DNA of 64,000 bases from Acidobacteriota bacterium. GTDB taxonomy: Bacteria > Acidobacteriota > Polarisedimenticolia > Polarisedimenticolales > Polarisedimenticolaceae. Below the pieces are notes generated by a model. It searched no databases. It was not told where the DNA came from and saw only the letters and a program-made list of their open reading frames with translations. Each line of letters starts with the position of its first letter. Within the stretch, counting starts at the first letter, position 1. The position numbers and the translations under genes were made by a program. Below, piece by piece: positions 27,484 to 36,549 of this stretch. The stretch is taken from the NCBI GenBank assembly GCA_029861955.1, contig JAOTYK010000010.1, positions 1 through 64,000 on the forward strand, written 5' to 3'.

Positions 27484-28703
27484 CAGCGCGTCTCCTCGAA
27501 CAGCGAGACGAATCGGCGACCACAGACCTTGCGATCGAAGGACTCGCGGACCATCTCTCGCGCGGCCACCACCCGGCGATGAGTAAGCTCCGGCTCGTCG
27601 AACACGCGTCGCATCGCCGTCGCCAGACTCTCGGGATCCCGCTGCGGCACCAGCAATCCGGTCACCCCGTCCTGGACGGCCTGTTCGACCGAGGCGATTC
27701 GGCTCGCGACTACAGGAACTCCTGCGGCCATTGCCTCCAGCAAGACGTTTGGCAGGCCTTCCCTCCCACCGTCGTGTCTCAGTTCGCTGGGAAGCACCAG
27801 CAGGTCGGCTTGGACAAGGGCCCCGGCAACGTCCTCCTGGCTCACTTCACCATACATCTGCACCTGATCTGCGATGCCCAGTTGCTCGATCGACTCTCGC
27901 GTCGCAGCCCGTTCGGGGCCGTCCCCGAAGAGGTCCAACCGAAACTCGACTCCACCTTCGTGAAGAAGTCGGGCCGCTTCGATCAGGTAAGCGATGCCTT
28001 TCCCGTACGCCAGCCGACCGACGAAAACGATCCGCCGTGGAGAGGAGCCCTGCGGTGCGCTTCGTTCGACGTCGAACGTTTCGAGATCGACGCCGTGAGA
28101 GAGAAGGACCAATTTGCGATGGTCCTCCGGGTCGGCGATCTCTAAGAGCCGTCCAAACGTCGCCCGATTGCAGACCGCCACAAACGACGCGCCCGCCACT
28201 TTTTCGCGCAGCATTACGGGATCTCGAAAGACGTCCTGTCCGGCGTGTGACGCCATGCTGAACGGTGTCCCGTTGAGACGCTGAATGACGAGCGCGGCGA
28301 TCGCGGCATGGTTGGACCAAGCTGCGTGGACTCGATCGGCTCGCCAGCGCTTGCACTCGCTCGCGAACTGTACGCATTTCGGCAGGATCAGCAGCGTCTT
28401 GAGCCGACCCCTGATCGATGATCCGCGATGAAGTACGATCCACAACAGCGTTCGGATCAGGCGAATTGGCCGTCGAACCAGGTAACCCACGAACGCGGCG
28501 AAAACGCCCGGGGAGACCAGCGGCCCCCCGATAAGAACGTTCTCTCGCAAGACCCGCGCGTCTTTCTGCCAGATGTCGCAGGAGCCGTCCAGGAAGTGCA
28601 TCAGGCCCACGTCATGGCCGGAGTCTTTCAATGCTCGCAGGTCACCGAAAATAAATGTCTCGGTGACGCTGGGAAACACCGTCAAGATGCAGGCGATCCG
28701 CAT
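27483..28703 (-). CDS. Glycosyltransferase family 4
   Basis: A 406-residue GT-B enzyme: MRIACILTVFPSVTETFIFG at the N-terminus (acceptor-side Rossmann domain), RIVFVGRLAYGKGIAYLIEA, and the donor-binding motif REGLPNVLLEAMAAGVPVVA with the two glutamates of the E-x7-E pattern. ATG at 28703 lies 2 nt after the stop of the small gene upstream. It would transfer a nucleotide-activated sugar to the lipid-linked repeat unit. Confidence 0.9.
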   Translation of the reverse strand: MRIACILTVFPSVTETFIFGDLRALKDSGHDVGLMHFLDGSCDIWQKDARVLRENVLIGGPLVSPGVFAAFVGYLVRRPIRLIRTLLWIVLHRGSSIRGRLKTLLILPKCVQFASECKRWRADRVHAAWSNHAAIAALVIQRLNGTPFSMASHAGQDVFRDPVMLREKVAGASFVAVCNRATFGRLLEIADPEDHRKLVLLSHGVDLETFDVERSAPQGSSPRRIVFVGRLAYGKGIAYLIEAARLLHEGGVEFRLDLFGDGPERAATRESIEQLGIADQVQMYGEVSQEDVAGALVQADLLVLPSELRHDGGREGLPNVLLEAMAAGVPVVASRIASVEQAVQDGVTGLLVPQRDPESLATAMRRVFDEPELTHRRVVAAREMVRESFDRKVCGRRFVSLFEETR

Positions 28704-28705
28704 AA

Positions 28706-28867
28706 CTACGTCAAGTTGACCCTGACAAACCACTCTCCATCCAACCCCTCCAGCGTGTATTTGCCGTCCACTTTTGGGTGCTTTCGAACCGCCCCATCAT
28801 TTTCCTCGGAAGTGTTTCCGATGCCCTGGTAACAGTCCCCCGAATCGATGGTGAGCGCGTTCATCAT
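28706..28867 (-). CDS. Possible small protein, unknown
   Basis: A 53-residue frame (ATG-ATG start at 28867; open up to 28918) ending 2 nt before the GT4 start and following the carbamoyltransferase gene. It reads MMNALTIDSGDCYQGIG at the start and GKYTLEGLDGEWFVRVNLT at the end. The tight spacing suggests a true operon member, but the ribosome site is weak (GAGGAG 17 nt upstream) and no family is recognised. It may also be a remnant of a larger gene. Confidence 0.35.
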   Translation of the reverse strand: MMNALTIDSGDCYQGIGNTSEENDGAVRKHPKVDGKYTLEGLDGEWFVRVNLT

Positions 28868-28936
28868 TGCAGTGAACCGTAGAGCTCCTCGTGGGCGACT
28901 AGTTGACGATGGACTCAAAACGTAGCGCGCGCTGAA

Positions 28937-30553
28937 CTATTTTTCGAATACCCAGTTCCCCACAACCAAGGCGTCCATACCGGTGCCATAGAAAGTGGTA
29001 ATCGCATCGCGAGGCGAGAGACAGATCGGCTGCCCCTTGATATTGAACGAGGTGTTAATGACGACCGGGATACCCGTGAGCTCGTCAAATTTCGAGATCA
29101 GATTGTGAAAGAGAGGATTCGTTTTCCGTCCGACCGTTTGGATTCGTGCAGTTCCGTCAATGTGGGTGATACTGGCCAGCCGCTGCTTCCACGCTTCATG
29201 AACGTCGAAAGTCATCGTCATGAACGGAGACGGAAAACTGTCCACGAAGCAATCCTGCACGCGCTCCTCCAGTACGGCAGGCGCGAACGGTCGAAAGTCC
29301 TCGCGAAATTTAATCGTCGCGTTAATCTTTTCCTTCATGTCGGGGTCCTGAGGGTTGGCCAGGATCGAGCGGTTTCCCAGCGCCCTCGGGCCAAACTCCA
29401 TGCGCCCCTGGAACCAGGCGAGAATCTTGCCCTCCGACAGACTTTGTGCGGCGTATGCGGCGGGGTCGTCGACCTTGCGTGCCTGGAGGCCGTAAGAGCG
29501 AGTGAAACCGTCGATCTCATCGTCGGTAAATGACGGCCCAAGATAGACGTGTTCCAGCGGTTCGGGACTGATCCCCTTCTGTGCCAGAACTTCACAACCC
29601 GCGCCGATACAACCGCCGGCGTCGGAGGCAGCGGGCTGAACAAAGATGTTCTCAACCCACGGCAGTGCGGCAATTCGCTGATTCATGACGCAGTTAAGTC
29701 CAACCCCACCGGCAACGCAGACGTTCTTGGCTCCGGTAATTCGGTGGTAGTGATCAAGGAGATCGAGCATGCATCGCTCGAGCGTTTTCTGCACACTGAA
29801 TGCAAGGTCCTTGTGGCGCTGAGTGAGAGGTTCGTCGGGCAGCCGTGAGGGTCCAAGTCGCTCGATGAGTGCCTCATGAAACAGCGCCTCCTGCTTGCCA
29901 GGAAACGGCGACTGGGGCCCGACTGATTTCATGTACTGTAGGTAGTTAAAGCGATGATCACCGCCCTCCCATGACAGCAGGAACGATAGGTCGATCTCTT
30001 CCCGGCCGTAGGAAGCGAGGCCCATCACCTTGTATTCGTCGTTGTCGCGAGCGAAACCGAGGTGCTGAGTGATCATCGAGTAGAAGAGGCCCAGACTGTT
30101 TGGACGCTCGATCGACTTTAGCGGCTCAATCACTCCCCCCCTGCCGAATGAGACGAACGTAGATACGGAGTCACCTGAAACATCGGCCGAGATGATCAAC
30201 GCTTGGTCAAATTCCGACAAGCGATACGCGCTGGCAGCATGGGCCAGGTAATGCGAGACCAGACGGATCTCCGGCGCGTGACCGAAACGGCGGAGGAAGA
30301 AGTCCGCCAAGCGTTCCCGCATATTGGTGATCGTCGCGTAGTTGTAGGCGACCACATCTATGTCCGAGATTTCGATGCCGGCCTCTTTCAAGCAGAACCG
30401 CACGGCGTTCTCGGGGAGTCGGGCGGTCGCATGCTTGACCCGTAGAAATCGCTCCTCCTCGGCCGCTGCCACGAGCTGGCCGTCGCGAAACAATGCTGCG
30501 GCACCGTCGTGGTGACCAGCCCGAATCCCTCCGCAGATTCCAAGAACGTACAT
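28937..30553 (-). CDS. NodU/CmcH-type O-carbamoyltransferase
   Basis: A 538-residue enzyme with the two family parts: an N-terminal kinase-like domain (MYVLGICGGIRAGHHDGAA, the His/Asp motif; FDQALIISADVSGD; ICVAGG-like VCVAGGVGLNCVMN) and a C-terminal YrdC-like domain (FGPRALGNRSILANP, VINTSFNIKGQPI). It would transfer a carbamoyl group from carbamoyl phosphate to a sugar hydroxyl. ATG at 30553 shares one base with the stop of the TPR gene. Suggests a carbamoylated glycan. Confidence 0.92.
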   Translation of the reverse strand: MYVLGICGGIRAGHHDGAAALFRDGQLVAAAEEERFLRVKHATARLPENAVRFCLKEAGIEISDIDVVAYNYATITNMRERLADFFLRRFGHAPEIRLVSHYLAHAASAYRLSEFDQALIISADVSGDSVSTFVSFGRGGVIEPLKSIERPNSLGLFYSMITQHLGFARDNDEYKVMGLASYGREEIDLSFLLSWEGGDHRFNYLQYMKSVGPQSPFPGKQEALFHEALIERLGPSRLPDEPLTQRHKDLAFSVQKTLERCMLDLLDHYHRITGAKNVCVAGGVGLNCVMNQRIAALPWVENIFVQPAASDAGGCIGAGCEVLAQKGISPEPLEHVYLGPSFTDDEIDGFTRSYGLQARKVDDPAAYAAQSLSEGKILAWFQGRMEFGPRALGNRSILANPQDPDMKEKINATIKFREDFRPFAPAVLEERVQDCFVDSFPSPFMTMTFDVHEAWKQRLASITHIDGTARIQTVGRKTNPLFHNLISKFDELTGIPVVINTSFNIKGQPICLSPRDAITTFYGTGMDALVVGNWVFEK

Positions 30554-31833
30554 TATCTCTTTCCCTCGCGAATTGCTTCCAGTCTTTCGACTTGCTGTTT
30601 GAAAATTGCTTCCTGCGGAAACCTGTCGCTGAGCATGCGCGCCACACGGGTCGCGTTGCCCCATGCTTGCTGTTCCTGATAGATATCGACTAGTAATTGA
30701 TAAGACGCGTGCCTGTGTGAGTGATTGAGGATCAGACTCTCGAGAAGCTGTGCGGCCTCCTCGTCGCGCCCCCCGTTGTCGAGCGTTCGTGCAAGTTGGA
30801 ATGCGGGCTCGAACCGAGCTGGCTGAAGACCACGTGCCCTCCCCAACGCCTCCACCGCCGCTTCAGTCCGGCCGAGTCGATCGAGTGTACGGCCGACCTG
30901 CAGCCAAGAGCGGTAATAGCTGGGTTCCAGGGCGGCCGAACGCTGGAAAGCCGCAAGGGCACCATCCATATCGTTTTCAGCCAATAGGGTTTGACCTATC
31001 TCGATTTCGAGAAGGTGGGGAAGACTGCTCAACTTGACGGCCTCACGATAGCTGTTCCGGGCGTCAGCGAATCGACCCTGAAGCAGATAAACGCGGGATA
31101 ACGCGCGATAGACTCGCTCATCGAGGCCCGGAATCGATCCCTCCCGAAGAACATCCTCGATACCGAGGGCGATCGCGTCTCGAACCAAAGGAATCCTCTC
31201 GATGTAGTCCGAGACGTAAAAGTGATCGTCTAAAATTGGGTGAATTCTCGCAGCTGCACGGAAATGAAGTGCAGCGCGTTCCTCGAATCCATGCCGCAGG
31301 TAGAAATCACCAAGATGGTCTCGATGATAAAAATTCATCGGTTCGATTCGGACGGCGTGTGCCAGCGCCAATTCCTGAATCCGTTCTTCCGGAAGAAGAG
31401 ATTCGATCGGACTTTCCGAAAACCCAGTCAAGTCTATCGAGGCTTCGAGTCGTGATGACCTCGCCAGACTCTCTAGCAGTCGCCCAACACCTTCGTAGGA
31501 CCATGCGCCCGGGGGCGAAAGGCGTATGGCCTCCAAGTATAACGTCACACCTCGCGCAACGAGATGTGTGACCTCTTCGTGAGTCATGTCGTTGACGAGT
31601 CCGGTATCCAATGAAATCGCTATCGAGTCCGCTTCGTCGATGTAGGAGTACGGTTCTCTGGGGAGAATCTCACGAACTCGCCGGTAACTTTCCATTGTGG
31701 CTTCGATGTTACCGTCGTAAAACGCACGCTCTGCCGCAGCGCGATGAGACCACGCTCGAATTCGATTCGACTCATTCCACAACCCCGCCAAGGCGATGGT
31801 GGCAAGAACCGTCGTCGTCGCCCAACGCTTCAT
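30553..31833 (-). CDS. Membrane-anchored TPR protein
   Basis: About 426 residues: one N-terminal membrane helix (WATTTVLATIALAGLW) and then tetratricopeptide-like repeats through the whole protein (for example ALAAFQRSAALEPSYYRSWL and AVEALGRARGLQPARFEPAF). Such proteins often follow O-antigen ligase/polymerase genes and may scaffold the assembly complex. The start could also be TTG at 31851; ATG at 31833 is given. Coupled to the carbamoyltransferase gene by a one-base overlap. Confidence 0.82.
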   Translation of the reverse strand: MKRWATTTVLATIALAGLWNESNRIRAWSHRAAAERAFYDGNIEATMESYRRVREILPREPYSYIDEADSIAISLDTGLVNDMTHEEVTHLVARGVTLYLEAIRLSPPGAWSYEGVGRLLESLARSSRLEASIDLTGFSESPIESLLPEERIQELALAHAVRIEPMNFYHRDHLGDFYLRHGFEERAALHFRAAARIHPILDDHFYVSDYIERIPLVRDAIALGIEDVLREGSIPGLDERVYRALSRVYLLQGRFADARNSYREAVKLSSLPHLLEIEIGQTLLAENDMDGALAAFQRSAALEPSYYRSWLQVGRTLDRLGRTEAAVEALGRARGLQPARFEPAFQLARTLDNGGRDEEAAQLLESLILNHSHRHASYQLLVDIYQEQQAWGNATRVARMLSDRFPQEAIFKQQVERLEAIREGKR

Positions 31834-31859
31834 TCGTGTCTTCGCTCTCAATTACGTAG

Positions 31860-33386
31860 TCAACACCCGCGAGTCTTATACGACTTGCTCGCAGTCGTTG
31901 CAACTTCACCGGCCATCAGATAAGCACAAAGGACGCAGAACAACGCCGCGTTGCTGTAGATCTGGAGATTGAAGTCAATGAACGAGTGGAGAAGCAGCGC
32001 AATGACCCCCACACACGCGCCGCGTTGAGGCCATCGACCAAACCGCCGAACACCCCTAATAGCTGGCCAGATCGCCTTCCTGAACAAGATCACCAGAGCC
32101 CACCCCATGGCGATGCCCGCTCCGATTCCTCCCTCGGCAAGCAACTGAGCGTAGTCGTTGTGGGCGCGGATCAGACGTCGGGGTGAAGAACCGGCGGCGC
32201 GGAGTGCGTAGGCCTCCTCGAACGTACCGAGACCGGTTCCAAGAATCGGAAAGTCTCGCGCCATTTCCATGGTTCTGAGGCTCGTGTGCCAACGAAACGC
32301 GAGAGAGGTCTGGCCACCAAGATCGGCGAAAGTCGCGTAGCGTTTCTGGATGTCACTACCACCTACCCACAGGGCTATTGGAATCGCAACTCCGACAATT
32401 GCAATCGGCAAGATCGCAACGCGCATCGAGAGTCGCTCAAAATACATGACAGCGATCCCCACGACGAGCAGCGCCGTTCCAAGAGCGACGACCGCACCGC
32501 GGGACTGGGAGAAGATCAGTGATGTACACCCAACGATTGAAACGAAAATGAGCAATATCGTTCCCGCAGTAACACGACGATGCCAGGTCCACGCCGCTAG
32601 GCCAATTGTGATCGGCAGGGCCATCTCCATCCAACCCGCGAAGTTGTTGTGACTGACAAATGGGCCGAAGGAACCCGAACCGCCGGCCGAGCGGAACCAG
32701 TACAGGTTCCCTTCTGCTGTTAGCTGCTGGAGTATCCCGACGATCGCTAGAAGTCCTACAAGACCGGCGATGGAATAAAGCATTTTCGAACCAAGGCGGC
32801 CATTACGAAAGCGATCTACTGCCACGAAGAACATCGCCAGGTGCGCCAGAAGAACCTGCAAAGCACGAAATGTATACGCAGGTGTCAGCGACAGCGAGCG
32901 TCTACTGGCGTATTGCACATCGAACGCGTTTGTTGGCAAAGCGTTTCGAATCTCGTCCCCGGCCGGAGAGAGCATCGACACCTCTCCAGCTTCGGGTGAG
33001 TTGTTATCCCGTAGCCACGTTGGCAGGTCACCAAACGAGCCCTCTCCGTCGGCCGGGTACCCTGGTAACGACTGCTCGAAGATTGTAGCCGTGTTGGGAC
33101 TGAGTACACGGATCCAGGATGCCGGCAGAGGAACCAACTGGAGAACAACGATCATGACGAGCAACGTTGCGGGAATCATCATGCCGCTTCGGATCGAGTC
33201 GTGTTCTCTGGAGTTTGTGAACCACACTCTTCGAAGAACCCAGACGGCAGTTATGACGATTGTCACGATCTGGGCCACCGCGATCGACCACTCCTCGACA
33301 GTTCCGAACGCCAGAGGCGTGAAGACCACGAGGCCGATCAGACCAAAGTCAATAATCCGTCCCAGGAGTTCATCCAGAGTCCTCAT
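31860..33386 (-). CDS. O-antigen ligase/polymerase (Wzy_C family)
   Basis: A 508-residue membrane protein with about twelve helices and the large periplasmic loop typical of the WaaL/Wzy superfamily. The diagnostic stretch RAHNDYAQLLAEGGIGAG lies near residue 405, after GTGLGTFEEAY. It would polymerise or ligate the lipid-linked glycan at the periplasmic face. Begins 3 nt after the stop of the asparagine synthase gene and is followed by the TPR gene. Confidence 0.88.
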   Translation of the reverse strand: MRTLDELLGRIIDFGLIGLVVFTPLAFGTVEEWSIAVAQIVTIVITAVWVLRRVWFTNSREHDSIRSGMMIPATLLVMIVVLQLVPLPASWIRVLSPNTATIFEQSLPGYPADGEGSFGDLPTWLRDNNSPEAGEVSMLSPAGDEIRNALPTNAFDVQYASRRSLSLTPAYTFRALQVLLAHLAMFFVAVDRFRNGRLGSKMLYSIAGLVGLLAIVGILQQLTAEGNLYWFRSAGGSGSFGPFVSHNNFAGWMEMALPITIGLAAWTWHRRVTAGTILLIFVSIVGCTSLIFSQSRGAVVALGTALLVVGIAVMYFERLSMRVAILPIAIVGVAIPIALWVGGSDIQKRYATFADLGGQTSLAFRWHTSLRTMEMARDFPILGTGLGTFEEAYALRAAGSSPRRLIRAHNDYAQLLAEGGIGAGIAMGWALVILFRKAIWPAIRGVRRFGRWPQRGACVGVIALLLHSFIDFNLQIYSNAALFCVLCAYLMAGEVATTASKSYKTRGC

Positions 33387-33389
33387 GAA

Positions 33390-35261
33390 TCACTTCGTTC
33401 CCGGCACCGGTCGATCCGCGATTCGGCGCATCCAGATCTCAAGACAAAGTATGATCCATATTCTTAAATCCATTCTCGCGTCCCCGCGTTTGAATCTGCT
33501 GATCCAGCTTCGGACCGTTTCTGCCCGCAGGTAGGAATACGATAATGCTTGTGGGTCGAGCAGGCACTCGTCGAGAGTTCCCGCCAAGTCTCCGCGCAGC
33601 CATGTCGTGATGGGCGGCATGAATCCGTGTTTCGGCCGCTCAATCACCTGCTTCGGCAACACACTACGGGCGACGTCCTTGAGTAACCACTTGCTAGTTC
33701 CTCGCCGGTACTTCCAGCTCGCTGGGAACCCCGCCACTAACTCGACCAGCTTGTGATCCAGAAACGGCACGCGCGCCTCGAGCGACGCCATCATGCTCAT
33801 CTTGTCGACCTTCATTAGTAAGTCGTCCGCGAGCCACTCCTGAGTGTCCGCTCGTAAGATCTCGTTCAAGCCGCGCCCCGCGACGAAGTGTCTTTCCATT
33901 CGGCGCTCTAGGTGATCGCTATCGACCTGAGATCCCACCTCGGACCGCAACAACTCGTTCCGCGCGCTCGCAGGAATGACAGAACGAAGAAACACGAAAC
34001 GCTCTGGTTGATCGAGTCCGATACTAAGTAGTGGTTTTCGAAGTCGCCCAGTAATCAGACGAGCCGCCGCCGTCCCAAACACCTTCCTAATTCCTCGGGG
34101 GATGCCCTCGACTGTCAGCATCGACTTTTCAAGCGCGTAACGGCGATAGCCTGCGAAGAGTTCGTCGGCGCCTTCCCCCGTCAAGCAGACCGTGACCTGC
34201 TCGCGCGCAAACTTGGAGAGCAGATACGTCGGAATCGCGGCGGGATCCGCAAGCGGTTCGTCCAGTTGTTCAAGTACGGAACCAAGGAGTTGCCCAATTT
34301 CCATGGCGCTCACGATATGCGTGTGGTGTTCCGCACCGAGGCTACGTGCGACCAGTTCTGCATACTCGGTCTCCGAATGCCACCCTCCTCCCTCGAATCC
34401 GATCGAGTATGACTTGACCGGACGGTCCATCTGTTGAGCCATCAACGCCGCGATAAGACTTGAGTCGAGCCCTCCAGAAAGAAACACTCCTAGCGGTACG
34501 TCACTCATCAGCCGAGCCCTGACGGATGCTTCCAGTCCACTTCGAACCCGCTCACGGCCCTCCTCGATCGACATCTCGGCCGCGGCGGGATTCAACTCCC
34601 AGTACCTGCGTGACATGACGCGATCATGTTCCACAACAAGGAGATGGCCCGCAGGTAACTTCTTCACAGCTGAGAATATGGTCCTCGGAGTCGGGACGTA
34701 CTGTAGGGCGAGGTAGCCATCGAGTGCGATCGGGTCGATCTCCCGGCTCACCGACGGGTGCAGGAGTAGCGCCTTGATCTCCGACGCGAACACAAACGTC
34801 TGATTCGTCATAGAGTAGTAGAGTGGCTTGATTCCTAGACGATCGCGGGCGAGAAACAATCGCCGACGACGTGAATCCCAAATTGCGAAAGCGAACATCC
34901 CGTCGAGATGCTCGAGCATGCCGTCACCGAACTCCTCATAGAGATGTAGGAGGCTCTCCGTGTCGCTCCTAGTCGAAAAGCGATATCCTTTTTGCTCAAG
35001 CGTTCGGCGTAAGGACTGATGGTTATAGATCTCGCCGTTAAAGACGATGTGAATCGATCCGTCGCCACTGGACATTGGCTGACGGCCACCTGATGCGTCG
35101 ACGATTGACAGGCGTCTATGCCCAAGTGCGATAGAATCCGAAAAGTACAGGCCTTGGTCGTCAGGTCCACGATGACCCATTCGGTCCGTCATCGCTTCCA
35201 CGAGATTGCGGTCAATGGGAACATGCCCTGACCGCTCCAGAACTCCGCAAATACCACACAT
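33390..35261 (-). CDS. Asparagine synthase-like glutamine amidotransferase, copy 1
   Basis: A 623-residue enzyme of the AsnB class. Cys2 after the initiator Met (MCGICGV) is the glutaminase nucleophile; RHRRLSIVD-type and FNGEIYNHQSLR segments complete that domain. The synthetase domain has the PP-loop SGGLDSSLIAAL. All expected residues are visible. In polysaccharide loci such enzymes probably amidate a uronic acid or an amino-acid decoration instead of making free asparagine; that is inference. AGGA upstream supports the start; 147 nt without a gene precede it. Confidence 0.9.
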   Translation of the reverse strand: MCGICGVLERSGHVPIDRNLVEAMTDRMGHRGPDDQGLYFSDSIALGHRRLSIVDASGGRQPMSSGDGSIHIVFNGEIYNHQSLRRTLEQKGYRFSTRSDTESLLHLYEEFGDGMLEHLDGMFAFAIWDSRRRRLFLARDRLGIKPLYYSMTNQTFVFASEIKALLLHPSVSREIDPIALDGYLALQYVPTPRTIFSAVKKLPAGHLLVVEHDRVMSRRYWELNPAAAEMSIEEGRERVRSGLEASVRARLMSDVPLGVFLSGGLDSSLIAALMAQQMDRPVKSYSIGFEGGGWHSETEYAELVARSLGAEHHTHIVSAMEIGQLLGSVLEQLDEPLADPAAIPTYLLSKFAREQVTVCLTGEGADELFAGYRRYALEKSMLTVEGIPRGIRKVFGTAAARLITGRLRKPLLSIGLDQPERFVFLRSVIPASARNELLRSEVGSQVDSDHLERRMERHFVAGRGLNEILRADTQEWLADDLLMKVDKMSMMASLEARVPFLDHKLVELVAGFPASWKYRRGTSKWLLKDVARSVLPKQVIERPKHGFMPPITTWLRGDLAGTLDECLLDPQALSYSYLRAETVRSWISRFKRGDARMDLRIWIILCLEIWMRRIADRPVPGTK

Positions 35262-35408
35262 CAGCGCTTCCTCAACTTCTGCACATCGACCAGTTCTTGA
35301 GATCCGGAACTAATCGACGCCCCCTACGAAACTGAAGTCGGGACGACCAGGACAATCGCAAAAGAAACATGCAAGATCAGTGAGTTTAAGTGTACGGTAA
35401 CCAACAAA

Positions 35409-36524
35409 CTAGCCGCTCACTTTAGTTAAACGATCGTAAATTCCTGCGTACGTTGCGACCATCGTATCCGTGCTAAAACCCTTGCGAACGCGTTGGGCTC
35501 CCGCCTGACCAAGTTTCGTCGCCTCTTCATCATCGTCAAGCAAGCGATTACACGCCGCAGTAAGTCCCTCTTCGTCTCCCGGTGGTAGAACATGACCGGT
35601 TTCTCCATCGCAGACGACCCGTGGGAGATCCCCGACCGCAGTCACGACGACTGGCAAGCCAGCAACCATCGCTTCAAGCACAGCATTGGGCGTACCCTCG
35701 CGGTGACTCGTTAAAAGCAGACAATCCGCGGCAGCCAGAAGTTGCGGGACATCGTTCGACAGACCGACGAGTTTGATCCTGTTCTTAAATGCCGTACGCC
35801 CCACCAGCTGCTGTACTGCCTGATATTCTGGGCCATCACCTGCCAGTATGCAGATGGCTTCGGGATGAGTCGACAACACGCGTGCGACGACTTTCACAAA
35901 TAACGGTAGATTCTTGTCTGAAACGAGGCGAGCGACCCCGAGAATGATCTGCGCGTTGCGGGGTAACCCAAGTTGATCGCGGGCCCGTTCTCGAGAGATG
36001 CTTGTTCCGGAGAAGTCGACTCCGTTCGGAACATGGGTCAGTCGAGACGGTTGAATTTGAAACGTCTCTGCCACGAATTCGAGACCGGAACGTGAATTCG
36101 CTGTCACGGCATCCGCCTGACGATGGGCCCACTTGTCCACTGCTCGGCGTAATCGGTGTCGGGGGTGAGGTCCCCAGCGAAAAGATGTAACGAACGGCAA
36201 TCGGCAAACTAGATTGGCCACCGCGGAGTGAAGTGTCGGCCCCATGAGAAACGCCTGCAGCACATCGATGCCGTCGCTCCTGAGTAGTCGGGCCAACTGA
36301 AGTGGTCGCGTCAAACGGGCGATGCCGCGCATTGGCAATATCCGCACGTCTACGCCACTGTCACGCAACTCCGGCCCATATGGCTCGGTCACGTCTGAGA
36401 GACAATAGACAATGGGCCGCATCCCGTGATTGCGTCTTAGCCCCTTCGCCAAAGCAGTCAACTGCTTCTCGGCACCGCCGCGATGAAGCTGACCGATCAC
36501 GAGACCAACGCTGCATCCCATCAA
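35409..36524 (-). CDS. Glycosyltransferase family 4
   Basis: A 371-residue GT-B fold enzyme: GLVIGQLHRGGAEKQLTALA at the N-terminus, a middle VPNGVDFSG, ILGVARLVSDKNLPLFVKV and the donor site HREGTPNAVLEAMVAGLPVVV. Substrate unknown; it belongs to the repeat-unit assembly set. Lies between asparagine synthase copies 1 and 2. Confidence 0.9.
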   Translation of the reverse strand: MMGCSVGLVIGQLHRGGAEKQLTALAKGLRRNHGMRPIVYCLSDVTEPYGPELRDSGVDVRILPMRGIARLTRPLQLARLLRSDGIDVLQAFLMGPTLHSAVANLVCRLPFVTSFRWGPHPRHRLRRAVDKWAHRQADAVTANSRSGLEFVAETFQIQPSRLTHVPNGVDFSGTSISRERARDQLGLPRNAQIILGVARLVSDKNLPLFVKVVARVLSTHPEAICILAGDGPEYQAVQQLVGRTAFKNRIKLVGLSNDVPQLLAAADCLLLTSHREGTPNAVLEAMVAGLPVVVTAVGDLPRVVCDGETGHVLPPGDEEGLTAACNRLLDDDEEATKLGQAGAQRVRKGFSTDTMVATYAGIYDRLTKVSG

Positions 36525-36549
36525 TGGAATCGGCCCTGGCCCGGAATTG

